NCBI GenBank assembly: GCA_937902995.1
Contig: CALEKY010000012.1
Coordinates: 1-17,530 of the forward strand
Origin: an uncultured Sinobacteraceae bacterium
Lineage (GTDB): Bacteria; Pseudomonadota; Gammaproteobacteria; Steroidobacterales; Steroidobacteraceae
Length of the DNA: 17,530 nt
Reading direction: 5' to 3'
Below the pieces are notes generated by a model. That model made no database searches. It was not told the DNA's origin and was given only the letters and a program-made list of their open reading frames with translations. The translations under genes and the position numbers were made by a program. Of the stretch, positions 1-7,134 are shown piece after piece; positions within the stretch are counted from its first letter, which is position 1, and each line of letters begins with the position of its first letter.

Positions 1-1
1 A

Positions 2-49
2 GTGACCGACGCGGGCGACCACGACGACACTACGAGACAGGATCCATGA
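2..49 (+). CDS. Possible C-terminal end of an upstream gene (scpA candidate), partial
   Basis: A frame open from the window edge ends at TGA 47-49, overlapping the scpB ATG (46-48) as ATGA, the usual sign of translational coupling. The 15 visible residues are hydrophilic and carry no recognisable motif. scpA normally precedes scpB in gammaproteobacteria, so an ScpA tail is the likeliest identity, but this rests on position alone. Any open frame could give so short a tail by chance. Confidence 0.35.
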   Translation: MTDAGDHDDTTRQDP

Positions 50-942
50 ACGAACACGATCTGAAGATCACGATCGAAGCAACGCTGCTTGCAGCGGGGC
101 GGCCCGTACCGACGCAGCAGTTGCTCGAGTTGTTCGACGAGCGGGAGCGTCCGACCAAGGAACAGCTCCAAGCCGCTCTCGATGCGCTCGCGCAGGACTA
201 TGCCGACCGCGGGATCGAGCTCGTGGAAGTCGCGAGCGGCTGGCGTATTCAAGTGCGCCAGCGTTGTATCGACACCGTCTCGCGCCTTTGGCAGGAACGG
301 CCGACGAAATACTCGCGCGCGCTGCTCGAAACGCTGGCCCTCGTCGCGTATCGCCAGCCGATCACGCGCAGCGAGATCGAGGAGATCCGCGGCGTGTCCG
401 TCAGCTCGACGATCATGCGCACTCTGCAGGAGCGAAATTGGATCCGGGTCGTCGGACATCGCGAAGTCCCCGGCCGGCCGGAGCTGCTCGGTACGACGCG
501 CGAGTTTCTCGACTACTTCGGTCTGAAGAGCCTGGATCAGTTGCCGACGCTCGCGGAGTTGCGTGACGTCGAAACGATCGGCGTGCAACTCGAGCTGCCT
601 GCGGGCGAGCCTGAGCCTGCGAGCAGCGAGGGCGACGATACATCCGGCGCTCAGGATGCGGCGAGCTCTGCGGAAGCGACGGTTTCGGAAGAGACCGGCA
701 CGGAAGGAAGCTCGGGAGAAGAGGCCGCTCCTGGAGAGATTTCTGCAGCAGCCGACACCGCCGAAGAGGCTGCCGAGCCGAGCGAGGACGAAGAGACGAC
801 TGCGGAGTCGAATCAGGACGACCCTGAATTGTCCGCGGATGCCGACGAGCAGGACGACGAGGAAGTGACGCCGACGCTCGTTGCGGCCGAAGCGGATGCC
901 GAGGAACGTCGCATCGGCGAACCTCCGCGCGATCGAGACTAG
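46..942 (+). CDS. scpB: Segregation and condensation protein B (ScpB) with long acidic tail
   Basis: ScpB is the winged-helix (kleisin-interacting) subunit of the SMC-ScpAB complex, which acts on the nucleoid in chromosome compaction and segregation. The 298-residue product has the two expected winged-helix regions (about residues 5-75 and 85-165). Family stretches seen include YSRALLETLALVAYRQPITR (89-108) followed by SEIEEIRGV, and PGRPELLGTTREFLDYFGL (142-160). After about residue 185 the protein becomes a low-complexity tail rich in Glu, Asp, Ala and Ser, which makes it longer than compact ScpB proteins. The start at 46 gives the normal N-terminus; an AGGA at 39-42 is only 3 nt from the ATG, so initiation may depend on coupling to the upstream gene. 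The rluB-like gene follows, the usual neighbour. Confidence 0.95.
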   Translation: MNEHDLKITIEATLLAAGRPVPTQQLLELFDERERPTKEQLQAALDALAQDYADRGIELVEVASGWRIQVRQRCIDTVSRLWQERPTKYSRALLETLALVAYRQPITRSEIEEIRGVSVSSTIMRTLQERNWIRVVGHREVPGRPELLGTTREFLDYFGLKSLDQLPTLAELRDVETIGVQLELPAGEPEPASSEGDDTSGAQDAASSAEATVSEETGTEGSSGEEAAPGEISAAADTAEEAAEPSEDEETTAESNQDDPELSADADEQDDEEVTPTLVAAEADAEERRIGEPPRDRD

Positions 943-974
943 TGTCGCGCTCGCACGTCCGGTCGATCGGTGAC

Positions 975-1844
975 ATGTCCGAGCGGCTCCACAAGCTCCT
1001 GGCGCAGCATGGTTTCGGCTCGCGGCGCGAGATCGAGAAATGGATGCTCGCCGGGCGCGTCCTGCTGAACGATCGACCTGCTCAGCCCGGAGATCGCTAC
1101 GTCGAAGGCGATCGCGTGATCGTCGATGGCAAAGACGTCACCTCGCGGTTGCGCGTCGCTGTGGCGCCGAAGGTCTTGATCTATCACAAGCCTCTCGGCC
1201 AACCCGTCGAAACGCGCAACGAAGCGGGCGAGGCCGGCGAGTCGATCGAGACCGAAACCGTGCTCGAACGCCTGCCGCGCGTGCGAGGGGCACGCTGGCT
1301 ACCCATCAATGCAATGCAAAGAGGCGACAGCGGCTTGCTGCTCGTCACGACGGACGGCCGTCTCGCCGATGCATTGAGCCGTCGCGCGGCCGGCATTCCG
1401 ACCTCTTACGCGGTGCGCGTTTTGGTGACGGATCCGGATTTCGATGTCGAGAGCATTCCGCGGGTCGTTCGCTACAACGAGCAGGCGGTCGAATTCGATC
1501 GAATCGAGGACTTGGGCGGCAGCGGCGCGAATCGTTGGATTCGCGTGGATGCGCCGCGCGCACATCGGCGCGCTGCCGTGCGCGCATTGTTCGAAGCGCG
1601 CGGCCTAGGCGTGAGTCGATTGATCCAAGTGCGATTCGGACCGCTCGAGCTGCCGCGCGATCTGCCTCGCGGCAAACATCGCGAGCTTTCCGAGGCGGAG
1701 CTCGAGGCGTTGTACGCGCTCGCCGATCTAAAGCCGCCGCGAACGGATCGCGAACCTCGTCACGAGCCTCGACGAGAGCGCAATCGACCTGCGGCGCGGC
1801 GCGCGTCGGGGCGCGTTACTGGCACTCGACGGTCTCGCCGGTGA
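975..1844 (+). CDS. RsuA/RluB-family pseudouridine synthase homologue, probably catalytically degenerate
   Basis: Family members isomerise uridine to pseudouridine in rRNA; RluB acts on 23S rRNA. An S4-type RNA-binding domain is clear at about residues 1-60 (MSERLHKLLAQHGFGSRREI start), followed by the synthase fold (IYHKPLGQPV, SGLLLVTTDGRLA, SYAVRV, GVSRLIQVRFGPLELP). The family's GRLDxxxSG catalytic motif reads NAMQRGDSG here, so the catalytic Asp position is Gln115. The RNRxVRR segment near the C-terminus is also altered (HRRAAVRALFE). The C-terminus is Arg-rich. I prefer ATG 975 because homologues begin MSERL or similar; a GTG at 942 sharing a base with the scpB stop (TAGTG) would add 11 residues. 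The 3' end overlaps the convergent yciK by 29 bp. Family membership is near certain; activity is doubtful. Confidence 0.88.
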   Translation: MSERLHKLLAQHGFGSRREIEKWMLAGRVLLNDRPAQPGDRYVEGDRVIVDGKDVTSRLRVAVAPKVLIYHKPLGQPVETRNEAGEAGESIETETVLERLPRVRGARWLPINAMQRGDSGLLLVTTDGRLADALSRRAAGIPTSYAVRVLVTDPDFDVESIPRVVRYNEQAVEFDRIEDLGGSGANRWIRVDAPRAHRRAAVRALFEARGLGVSRLIQVRFGPLELPRDLPRGKHRELSEAELEALYALADLKPPRTDREPRHEPRRERNRPAARRASGRVTGTRRSRR

Positions 1845-2562
1845 CATTCCGGCTGTCGGGGCCGAGCAGATACAGATACGGCGCGACGATCGACTCTGGC
1901 TCGGGCAGAGTCGATCGATCTTCGGCCGGATAAGCTTGCAGCCGCATGTTCGTGCGCACCTTGCCGGGATTGATGCTGTTCACGCGCATGCGCGGCTGCG
2001 ACTCGAGCTCATCGGCGAGCATGTGCATCAAGCCGTCGGTCGCCCATTTCGAGACTAGATACGCGCCCCAATACGCACGCGGCCGAGGAACGACTCCGCT
2101 CGACGTGAAGACGATGGACGGATCCGCCGACTTGCGCAGTAACGGCATGCAGCGCTGCGTGAGGATGAACGGCACATTGACGTTCACGTGCATCGTTCGC
2201 AGCCACTTCGTCACGTCGTAATGCTCGATCGGCGCGCGCTCCCCCAGGATGCCCGCGTTGTGGAGCAAGCCATCCAAGCGGCCGAATTCCTGGTCGATGG
2301 CGCTGACGAGCTGATCGAACTCGGCCGGGCCTGCCTTCTCGAAATCGAGCGGAACGATGGAGGGACGCGGACCGCCCGCGGCCACGATTTCGTCGTACAC
2401 GGCTTCGAGCCGCTTGACGTTGCGACCGTGCAGGATGACGCGCGCGCCGTGCGCTGCGGCGGCTTTGGCGACAGCGCGGCCGATGCCGTCGCTCGATCCT
2501 GTGATCAGCACGACACGGTCGCGCAGGGCATCTGGAGCCGGAGAATAGCCTTCGAGTTTCAT
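1816..2562 (-). CDS. yciK: YciK-type short-chain dehydrogenase/reductase
   Basis: This is a classical SDR oxidoreductase using NAD(P)H; the substrate of the YciK group is not established. Cofactor motif TGSSDGIG is at residues 21-28, HNAG at 101-104, the active-site Ser region FTSSG at 152-156, and catalytic Tyr168-xxx-Lys172 in YLVSK. The 248 residues match the usual YciK length of about 250, and the C-terminal NPGKVRTNMRLQA region is typical. I chose ATG 2562 (MKLEGYSP) because it fits the family N-terminus and leaves a 14-nt gap after the upstream gene; an in-frame ATG at 2613 would overlap that gene by 37 bp. It is the last gene of the minus-strand operon and converges on the rluB-like gene, overlapping 29 bp. 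A perfect 12-bp inverted repeat lies inside its 3' part. Confidence 0.9.
   Translation of the reverse strand: MKLEGYSPAPDALRDRVVLITGSSDGIGRAVAKAAAAHGARVILHGRNVKRLEAVYDEIVAAGGPRPSIVPLDFEKAGPAEFDQLVSAIDQEFGRLDGLLHNAGILGERAPIEHYDVTKWLRTMHVNVNVPFILTQRCMPLLRKSADPSIVFTSSGVVPRPRAYWGAYLVSKWATDGLMHMLADELESQPRMRVNSINPGKVRTNMRLQAYPAEDRSTLPEPESIVAPYLYLLGPDSRNVTGETVECQ
1887..1917. repeat. Perfect 12-bp inverted repeat with 7-nt loop inside yciK
   Basis: CGATCGACTCTG (1887-1898) and CAGAGTCGATCG (1906-1917) are exact reverse complements separated by GCTCGGG. The hairpin lies in the 3' part of yciK and 42 bp downstream of the convergent rluB-like stop codon. No T-tract follows on either strand, so it is not a standard intrinsic terminator, though it could block or protect either convergent transcript. 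Confidence 0.85.
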
Positions 2563-2576
2563 GGAGTAGGTGTCGA

Positions 2577-3416
2577 TCAAGTGGCGCGGCGAGCAGCGCG
2601 CCAGGCAACCCAAGGTTTCTGCAAGGGGCCCAACTCCATCCGCTCGGTGCCGACATCGAATTGCCGTTGCGCTATGCGGCCCAACAGCGCCGTATAGAGG
2701 CCGGCGAGGACATACAGCGGGCGCAAGTATGCCCGCATCGGCGTCGGGATCGAAGCCAGACTGGCGGCAAATTCCTCGCGCACGTGGTCGGCGAGCGTCT
2801 TCAGCGCTTCGCGCGGCGCAGAACCGAGATCTTTCTCTCGCAGATCCTCATGGGAGAAGCCGAGTTTTTCGGCGGCATCGAGCGGCAGATACATGCGTCC
2901 GTCGTAGGCGTCCTGACGCACATCGCGCACGATCTCGACGGCGCGAACGAGGGTGCCGATCTTGTTCGCGGCATTGCGCGTGGTTTCGTCGAGCGGCGTG
3001 GGGTGTGCCAGCACTCGGGCAATCAGCTCCGTGACGGCACCTCCGCTGCGCGCGCAGTAGGCAAGCATTTCGCGCAAGTTCAGATAGGTCATGCGCGCGA
3101 GATCCATGTCGGCGGCCACGATCAGCTCGTGCAAGCCCGCATATTGCCGGCGATCGATCGGCAATTCGCTCAGCAGACGCGTCGCCGGATGCAGGGCGTT
3201 CGCGTTCACGAGCCGATCGATTTCCTGACGCCACCATTGCAAGCGTGTGTGCGCCACGTCGTGATTCGCGCTTTGTGCGGACTCACGAATTTCTGCATCG
3301 ATGACGAAAACTGCCGTCGCCGCATCGCGTTTCTCTGGCGGCGCGTAGAGCAGGGCGAAATAGCGCATGGAGCCTGGCGGGGCAGCGCGATTGACGAAGG
3401 AGGAGTCGAGAGGCAT
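2577..3416 (-). CDS. Squalene/phytoene synthase-like protein (isoprenoid synthase fold)
   Basis: True phytoene/squalene synthases join two prenyl diphosphates head to head using two Asp-rich motifs. This 279-residue protein keeps the second motif (DVRQD, 165-169, in a IVRDVRQDAYDGRMYLPLD context) and the family RYFALLYAPPEKR stretch (18-30). The first motif is degenerate: where DxxxD is expected there is DAEIRE (40-45), followed by HTRLQWWRQEI. This resembles the NDUFAF6-like branch of the family, whose members lack demonstrated prenyl transferase activity, so I would not infer carotenoid or hopanoid synthesis. No other carotenoid gene is nearby. ATG 3416 is used; an internal ATG at 3368 (MRYFALL) is possible. 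The start lies 6 nt downstream of a heptamer array read on the minus strand. Confidence 0.82.
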   Translation of the reverse strand: MPLDSSFVNRAAPPGSMRYFALLYAPPEKRDAATAVFVIDAEIRESAQSANHDVAHTRLQWWRQEIDRLVNANALHPATRLLSELPIDRRQYAGLHELIVAADMDLARMTYLNLREMLAYCARSGGAVTELIARVLAHPTPLDETTRNAANKIGTLVRAVEIVRDVRQDAYDGRMYLPLDAAEKLGFSHEDLREKDLGSAPREALKTLADHVREEFAASLASIPTPMRAYLRPLYVLAGLYTALLGRIAQRQFDVGTERMELGPLQKPWVAWRAARRAT

Positions 3417-3422
3417 GAGTCT

Positions 3423-3457
3423 AGGCGACGGGCTACAGGCGACGGGCTACGGGCTGC
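3423..3457 (-). repeat. Heptamer tandem array, five units, upstream of the phytoene-synthase-like gene
   Basis: On the + strand the units are AGGCGAC, GGGCTAC, AGGCGAC, GGGCTAC, GGGCTGC with no gap. Read on the minus strand, the coding strand here, they are of the GTAGCCC/GTCGCCT type and end 6 nt before the ATG of the downstream gene. Bases 3424-3443 are identical to 10819-10838. A GCGCGC/GCGCGC hairpin with a GAGG loop (3456-3471) follows directly. Confidence 0.9.
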
Positions 3458-3476
3458 GCGCGAGGGCGCGCTCTTC

Positions 3477-3511
3477 CTTCAGCCTTCAGTCTTCAGCCTT
3501 CAGTCTTGAAC
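3477..3511 (+). repeat. Heptamer tandem array, five units, overlapping the rmuC 3' end
   Basis: Units on the + strand are CTTCAGC, CTTCAGT, CTTCAGC, CTTCAGT, CTTGAAC in perfect 7-nt phase. The rmuC stop codon (3488-3486, minus strand) falls in the second unit, so three units encode the last residues of RmuC and two lie beyond the gene. In the phase CAGYCTT the units share the AGYC core seen in the other arrays. Confidence 0.9.
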
Positions 3512-4805
3512 TTCTTGGTTGCTCGAACAAGTCGTCCGCCTCTTTGATCTGCGGTTCGCGAGTCAAACGGTCGATCGGCTCGAGCTGTTCGATCTCGCGG
3601 TCGGGGCGGACGCCGAGCTCCGTGAATTTCCTCGCGCCGGGCAAGACCTGACGTTCGAGCGAACCCACGGCGCTGTTGAAGGCATCGACGGTCGTGCCGA
3701 GATTGCGACCCATTTTCGTGAGATGCGAAGCAAATACGGCCAGCCGCTTGTAGAGATCTTCCGCCAGCGTGCGGATCGTTTCGGCGTTCTGCGCAAGCGA
3801 CTGCTGACGCCAGCCGTAGGCGACGGCTTTCAGCAGCGCGACGAAACTCGACGGCGTGGCGATGATGACATCCTGCCGAATTGCATCTTCGAGCAGCGTG
3901 GGCAACTCGGCGAGCGCCGCCGAAAGGAACTGATCGCCGGGAATGAAGAGAATGACGAAATCGGGGCTGTTCTCGAACTGCGCCCAATAGCTCTTCGCAC
4001 CGAGCTGCCGCACGCGCTCGGCGATCTGTTGCGCGTGTCTGCGCAAGGCGGCGGCCCGCTGTTCGTCGGTTTGCGCATCGACGGCTTCGAGGTACGCATC
4101 GAGCGGCGTCTTCACGTCGACGACCAGATCGCGGCCGTCCGGCATGTGTACGACCATGTCGGGCCGCAGGCTGCCTTCGGAAGTCCGGACGTGAACTTGT
4201 TCGGCGAAGTCGCAGTGCTCGACCATGCCTGCGAGCTCAGCAAGCCTGCGCAACGTCAGCTCGCCCCATTGTCCGCGCACTTCCGGTCGTCGCAGTGCGT
4301 TCACGAGTGAGCGCGTTTCGCGTTGGAGGGCCTGCTGCCCGAGCGCGACGGATTCCAACGAGGCTTTGAGCGAACCGAACGTCTCGGCGCGTTCCTTTTC
4401 GATCCGCGCCATCTGCTGCTCGGTCTTCGCGAGCGCTTCGCGGATGGGCTGGAGCATCGACTCGATGGCCTTTTCCCGTTCGCTCAGCGACGCAACGGCT
4501 TTTTCGTGATGCTGCGCCAGATGCTCGCGGGCGAGCTTCAAGAACATCTCGCTGTTGGCGCGCAGGGATTGGCCGGCTACGGAATCGAAGACGGAGGTCA
4601 CGCGCTCGATCGCGAGCTTGAGCGCCTGCTGGCGCTCCTGTTCGAGTTGCTCTTCGGTTTTCACCTGCGACTTGAGAATCGCAAGCTCGACGTGCAAGGC
4701 CTGCGCGCGGGCGCGGGCGCGCAGAGTGGCGATGAGCGCGCCGAGCGCACCGCCGACGAGCAGCGTGCCTGCCGCGATCAGCAACGTGGTCGTGAGATCG
4801 AACAC
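3486..4805 (-). CDS. rmuC: DNA recombination protein RmuC homologue
   Basis: RmuC-family proteins are membrane-anchored, coiled-coil proteins with a PD-(D/E)xK nuclease-like domain, linked to limiting DNA inversions and rearrangements. The 439-residue product has an N-terminal membrane segment (about 6-27), a long Glu/Gln-rich coiled coil (about 35-165), and then the family domain, with GQWGELTLRRLAEL (178-191) and the nuclease signature RPDMVV (Asp216) with VDVK (Asp230, Lys232). The start is GTG 4805; an AGGA at 4819-4816 lies 10 nt upstream, and this start supplies the expected membrane anchor. It lies 30 nt downstream of ubiG in the same direction. Its last residues (LKAED) are encoded by heptamer repeats, so the C-terminal end probably differs from relatives. 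Confidence 0.93.
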   Translation of the reverse strand: MFDLTTTLLIAAGTLLVGGALGALIATLRARARAQALHVELAILKSQVKTEEQLEQERQQALKLAIERVTSVFDSVAGQSLRANSEMFLKLAREHLAQHHEKAVASLSEREKAIESMLQPIREALAKTEQQMARIEKERAETFGSLKASLESVALGQQALQRETRSLVNALRRPEVRGQWGELTLRRLAELAGMVEHCDFAEQVHVRTSEGSLRPDMVVHMPDGRDLVVDVKTPLDAYLEAVDAQTDEQRAAALRRHAQQIAERVRQLGAKSYWAQFENSPDFVILFIPGDQFLSAALAELPTLLEDAIRQDVIIATPSSFVALLKAVAYGWRQQSLAQNAETIRTLAEDLYKRLAVFASHLTKMGRNLGTTVDAFNSAVGSLERQVLPGARKFTELGVRPDREIEQLEPIDRLTREPQIKEADDLFEQPRSSRLKAED

Positions 4806-4835
4806 CAGCGAGCGGTCCTTTTCTGTTTGCAGCGG

Positions 4836-5558
4836 TCAGTCGGACCGCTTCAGGTGCATCATGTAATTCACGTCGACGTTCGTGCTTTGACGCGCCGTTT
4901 CGCGGACCGGATCGTACTCGAGCCCTGCGATGTCGACGACGTCGAGCTCGGCGGCGCGTGCCCAGCGAGCAAGCTCGGCGGGCCGTATGAAACGTTCGTA
5001 GGAGTGCGTGCCGCGCTCGAGGAGCCCCATTACGTACTCGGCGCCGACGATCGCAAGCAAGTAAGCCTTGAGATTGCGATTGATCGTCGAGACGAACACA
5101 TCGCCGCCGGGTTTGACGAGCGTCGCGAGCGCCCGCATCACGCTCTGCGGCTCGGGAACGTGCTCGAGCATCTCCATGCACGTCACCACGTCGTACGCGG
5201 CTGCATTCGCGAGCGCATGCTGCTCGGCCGATTCGCGCAAGTACCGCACGGAGACGCCGCTTTCGAGCGCATGCAGCTCGGCCACTTCGACGGTCGCCGT
5301 ACCCAAGTCGATCCCCGTGACGTCCGCGCCGGCCTGCGCCATCGCCTCGCTCAAGAGCCCGCCTCCGCAGCCGACGTCGAGTACGCGCTTGCCGCGCAGC
5401 GGCGCGCGCGACGCGATGTACGCAAGTCGCACCGGATTCAGGACGTGCAAAGGCCGGAACGCACCGTGCGGATCCCACCAGCGTTGAGCGGCCGCGTCGA
5501 ACCGGGCGATCTCCGCCGGATCATGCGTTCCATGAGTCTGTGCGTGCGATGTGTTCAT
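4836..5558 (-). CDS. ubiG: Ubiquinone biosynthesis O-methyltransferase UbiG
   Basis: UbiG performs both SAM-dependent O-methylations in ubiquinone synthesis, in the Ubi complex associated with the inner membrane. The SAM motif VLDVGCGGG is at residues 59-67, acidic motif II contains Asp84 (VTGIDLG), and the family hallmarks RFDAAAQRWWDPHG (near 19-32), NRNLKAYLLAIVGAEYV and GTHSYERFI are all present. The length of 240 residues equals that of E. coli UbiG. The start is ATG 5558, overlapping the mtaD-like stop as ATGA (5558-5555); an upstream in-frame ATG at 5777 would add a 73-residue Arg-rich stretch lying wholly within the upstream gene and is rejected. An AGCGGTC/GACCGCT hairpin (4831-4849) spans the stop but has no T-tract. 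ubiG next to gyrA is a known gammaproteobacterial arrangement. Confidence 0.97.
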   Translation of the reverse strand: MNTSHAQTHGTHDPAEIARFDAAAQRWWDPHGAFRPLHVLNPVRLAYIASRAPLRGKRVLDVGCGGGLLSEAMAQAGADVTGIDLGTATVEVAELHALESGVSVRYLRESAEQHALANAAAYDVVTCMEMLEHVPEPQSVMRALATLVKPGGDVFVSTINRNLKAYLLAIVGAEYVMGLLERGTHSYERFIRPAELARWARAAELDVVDIAGLEYDPVRETARQSTNVDVNYMMHLKRSD

Positions 5559-6862
5559 GATGCGGATCCGCCGATGCGCGCGCGCCAAAGCCGAGCGCGC
5601 CTCAAGATGTCGTCGAGATCGAGTTGTGTCAGCGTGCCCTGGTCGAGCAAGGCGCGCCCAGCCACCCAGACGTCGGTGACTTGATCGCGCGAGGCTGCGT
5701 AGACGAGGTGTGCAGCAGGATCGTAAACCGGCTGAGTCTGTGGGCGATTCAAGTCGACGCAGCAGATGTCGGCCCATTTACCGGGAATCAGTGAGCCGAT
5801 CTGTTCGGCCAGCCCCAAGGCGCGAGCGCCGTGCAAGGTTGCGATGCGGAGCCAGTCGTGCGCACTCAGGAAGCCTGCATTCGGCCCCACGTTCGCGAGT
5901 AGCGCGGCGGTGCGCACCTCGTCCAGCATGTCCAAGTCGTTGTTGCTGGCCGCGCCATCGGTGCCGAGACAAACCGCGATGCCGCGCTCCAGGAATTTCC
6001 CGACCGGTGCCACGCCGTTGCCGAGCTTGAGGTTCGATTGCGGGCAATGCACGACGGCGATGCCGCCGCGCGCCGCGCGCTCGAGATCGTCCTCCTCGAC
6101 ATGGACCACGTGAATCGCGGTCAGCAGCGGGGAGAGCAGTCCCAGACGCTCGAGCCGTGCGAGCGTGCGCTCGCCGCTCGGGTGAATGTCGGCGGCGTTT
6201 TCGTTCACATGCATCGCCACCGGCGATTCGAGCTCATCGGCCAGACGTTGTACGCGGCGGAGCGTCTCGTCGCTCACGGCCCACGATGCGTAGGGCGCCA
6301 ACATCGTGGAAACGAGCGGGTCGTTGCGGTACTCGTCGTGCACGTGGATGCCCTTCTCGAAGTATTCGTCCGTGGAGCCCGCCCAGACGGTTGCGAAGTC
6401 GACGACTGGACAGCCGACACAAGCACGAACCTTCGCTTCGGCGGCAGTCTGCGCAACGACTTCGGGAAATAGATGCATGTCGGCAAAACAGGTCGTGCCG
6501 CTCGAGATCATATCGGCGATCGCAAGCTCAGTGCCGTCTCGCACGTATTCGGCGTCCATCCAGCGTTGCTCGAGCGGACGCACTTGCTCGTGCAGCCAAT
6601 GCTCGAACCGCCCGCTCTCGGCGGCACCGCGCAGCAATGCCATCGCGGCATGCGTATGGGTATTGACGAAGCCGGGCAACAGAACGTGGGTCGGGCGGCT
6701 GATGTAACGAGCTGCGGGATAGCGTTCGCGGAGCTCTTTTTCGGGCGCGACAGCCGCAATGCGCCCGTCCCGAATCGCAATCGCATGGTGTTCGAGGACC
6801 GTTCCGTGAGGTTCGATCGGAACGATCCAACGAGCCGCGATCAGCGTATCGACGTGGTCCAT
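5555..6862 (-). CDS. mtaD: 5-methylthioadenosine/S-adenosylhomocysteine deaminase (TRZ/ATZ amidohydrolase family)
   Basis: These cytosolic metal-dependent amidohydrolases deaminate MTA and/or SAH, by-products of SAM metabolism. The 435-residue protein has the metal-binding HTH (His69, His71 in PGFVNTHTH), a third ligand His218 with Glu221 in MHVNENA, His254 in HVVHVEEDD, the CPQSNLKLGNG loop (273-283), and the metal/catalytic Asp302 in LGTDGAASNNDLDM. It begins with the usual N-terminal beta-sandwich strand pattern. It overlaps ubiG by 4 bp, and a SAM by-product deaminase beside a SAM methyltransferase is a sensible pairing also seen in Pseudomonas. A possible minus-strand -10 (TATACT, 6893-6888) lies 26 nt upstream without a clear -35. 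Exact specificity (MTA, SAH or a related base) cannot be told from sequence. Confidence 0.88.
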   Translation of the reverse strand: MDHVDTLIAARWIVPIEPHGTVLEHHAIAIRDGRIAAVAPEKELRERYPAARYISRPTHVLLPGFVNTHTHAAMALLRGAAESGRFEHWLHEQVRPLEQRWMDAEYVRDGTELAIADMISSGTTCFADMHLFPEVVAQTAAEAKVRACVGCPVVDFATVWAGSTDEYFEKGIHVHDEYRNDPLVSTMLAPYASWAVSDETLRRVQRLADELESPVAMHVNENAADIHPSGERTLARLERLGLLSPLLTAIHVVHVEEDDLERAARGGIAVVHCPQSNLKLGNGVAPVGKFLERGIAVCLGTDGAASNNDLDMLDEVRTAALLANVGPNAGFLSAHDWLRIATLHGARALGLAEQIGSLIPGKWADICCVDLNRPQTQPVYDPAAHLVYAASRDQVTDVWVAGRALLDQGTLTQLDLDDILRRARLWRARIGGSAS

Positions 6863-6914
6863 GAAAGATCCGGAAGTGAGGCGAGAAAGTATAGCGTCGA
6901 AGGCACCAAAACGG

Positions 6915-6943
6915 TTCGGATAGGCGTGTCTCTATGCTAGTAT
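6915..6943 (+). promoter_or_regulatory. Candidate gyrA promoter in the mtaD/gyrA divergent region
   Basis: TTCGGA (6915-6920) and TAGTAT (6938-6943) are separated by 17 nt, the ideal sigma-70 spacing, but match the consensus at only 3/6 and 4/6. This would leave an untranslated leader of about 210 nt before gyrA. The opposite strand has TATACT at 6893-6888 as a possible mtaD -10. Apart from this and the two hairpins described next, I see nothing in the 298-bp gap 6863-7160. Confidence 0.35.
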
Positions 6944-7009
6944 TTGCCCTTCGCTACGCTGAATTTGCGGCGGATAAAACGAGGTAAGAACTGATCGAGT
7001 CTTTGCTGT

Positions 7010-7030
7010 GTCCCGCCCCGTGGACGGGAC
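7010..7030 (+). promoter_or_regulatory. Hairpin in the gyrA leader
   Basis: GTCCCG (7010-7015) and CGGGAC (7025-7030) form a 6-bp GC-rich stem with a 9-nt loop. No T-tract follows, so it is not a simple terminator. Its role is unknown. Confidence 0.45.
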
Positions 7031-7092
7031 GCGCGTAACGGGCTGACCGCTCGCCGGAAAGCTCCACTCATCAGCTGAACTTTGTTGTCGAT

Positions 7093-7134
7093 CGATCGGG
7101 CGCGGTTGCGGTCCGATCGGATGCCGCAGCAACC
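7093..7134 (+). promoter_or_regulatory. Two mutually exclusive pairings just upstream of gyrA
   Basis: CGATCGG (7093-7099) pairs with CCGATCG (7113-7119). Alternatively GGTTGC (7104-7109), lying in that hairpin's loop, pairs with GCAACC (7129-7134). The two cannot nest. The distal element lies just before a purine-rich GAGAAGG (7141-7147), the only Shine-Dalgarno-like sequence before the gyrA ATG, with a long 13-nt spacer. Confidence 0.4.

Noticed and set aside
3420..3511. Insertion sequence remnant or attachment site
   Set aside because: There are no transposase traces, terminal inverted repeats or target duplications; the structure is explained by heptamer arrays.
4831..4849. Terminator at the end of ubiG
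   Set aside because: AGCGGTC/GACCGCT forms a stem, but the sequence after it on the transcribed strand is purine-rich (CAGAAAAGG) and leads into the rmuC start 30 nt on.
5559..5777. A longer UbiG using an upstream ATG
   Set aside because: The extra 73 residues are Arg/Leu-rich and lie wholly within the mtaD-like gene in another frame; the start at 5558 gives exactly the usual 240 residues and an ATGA overlap.
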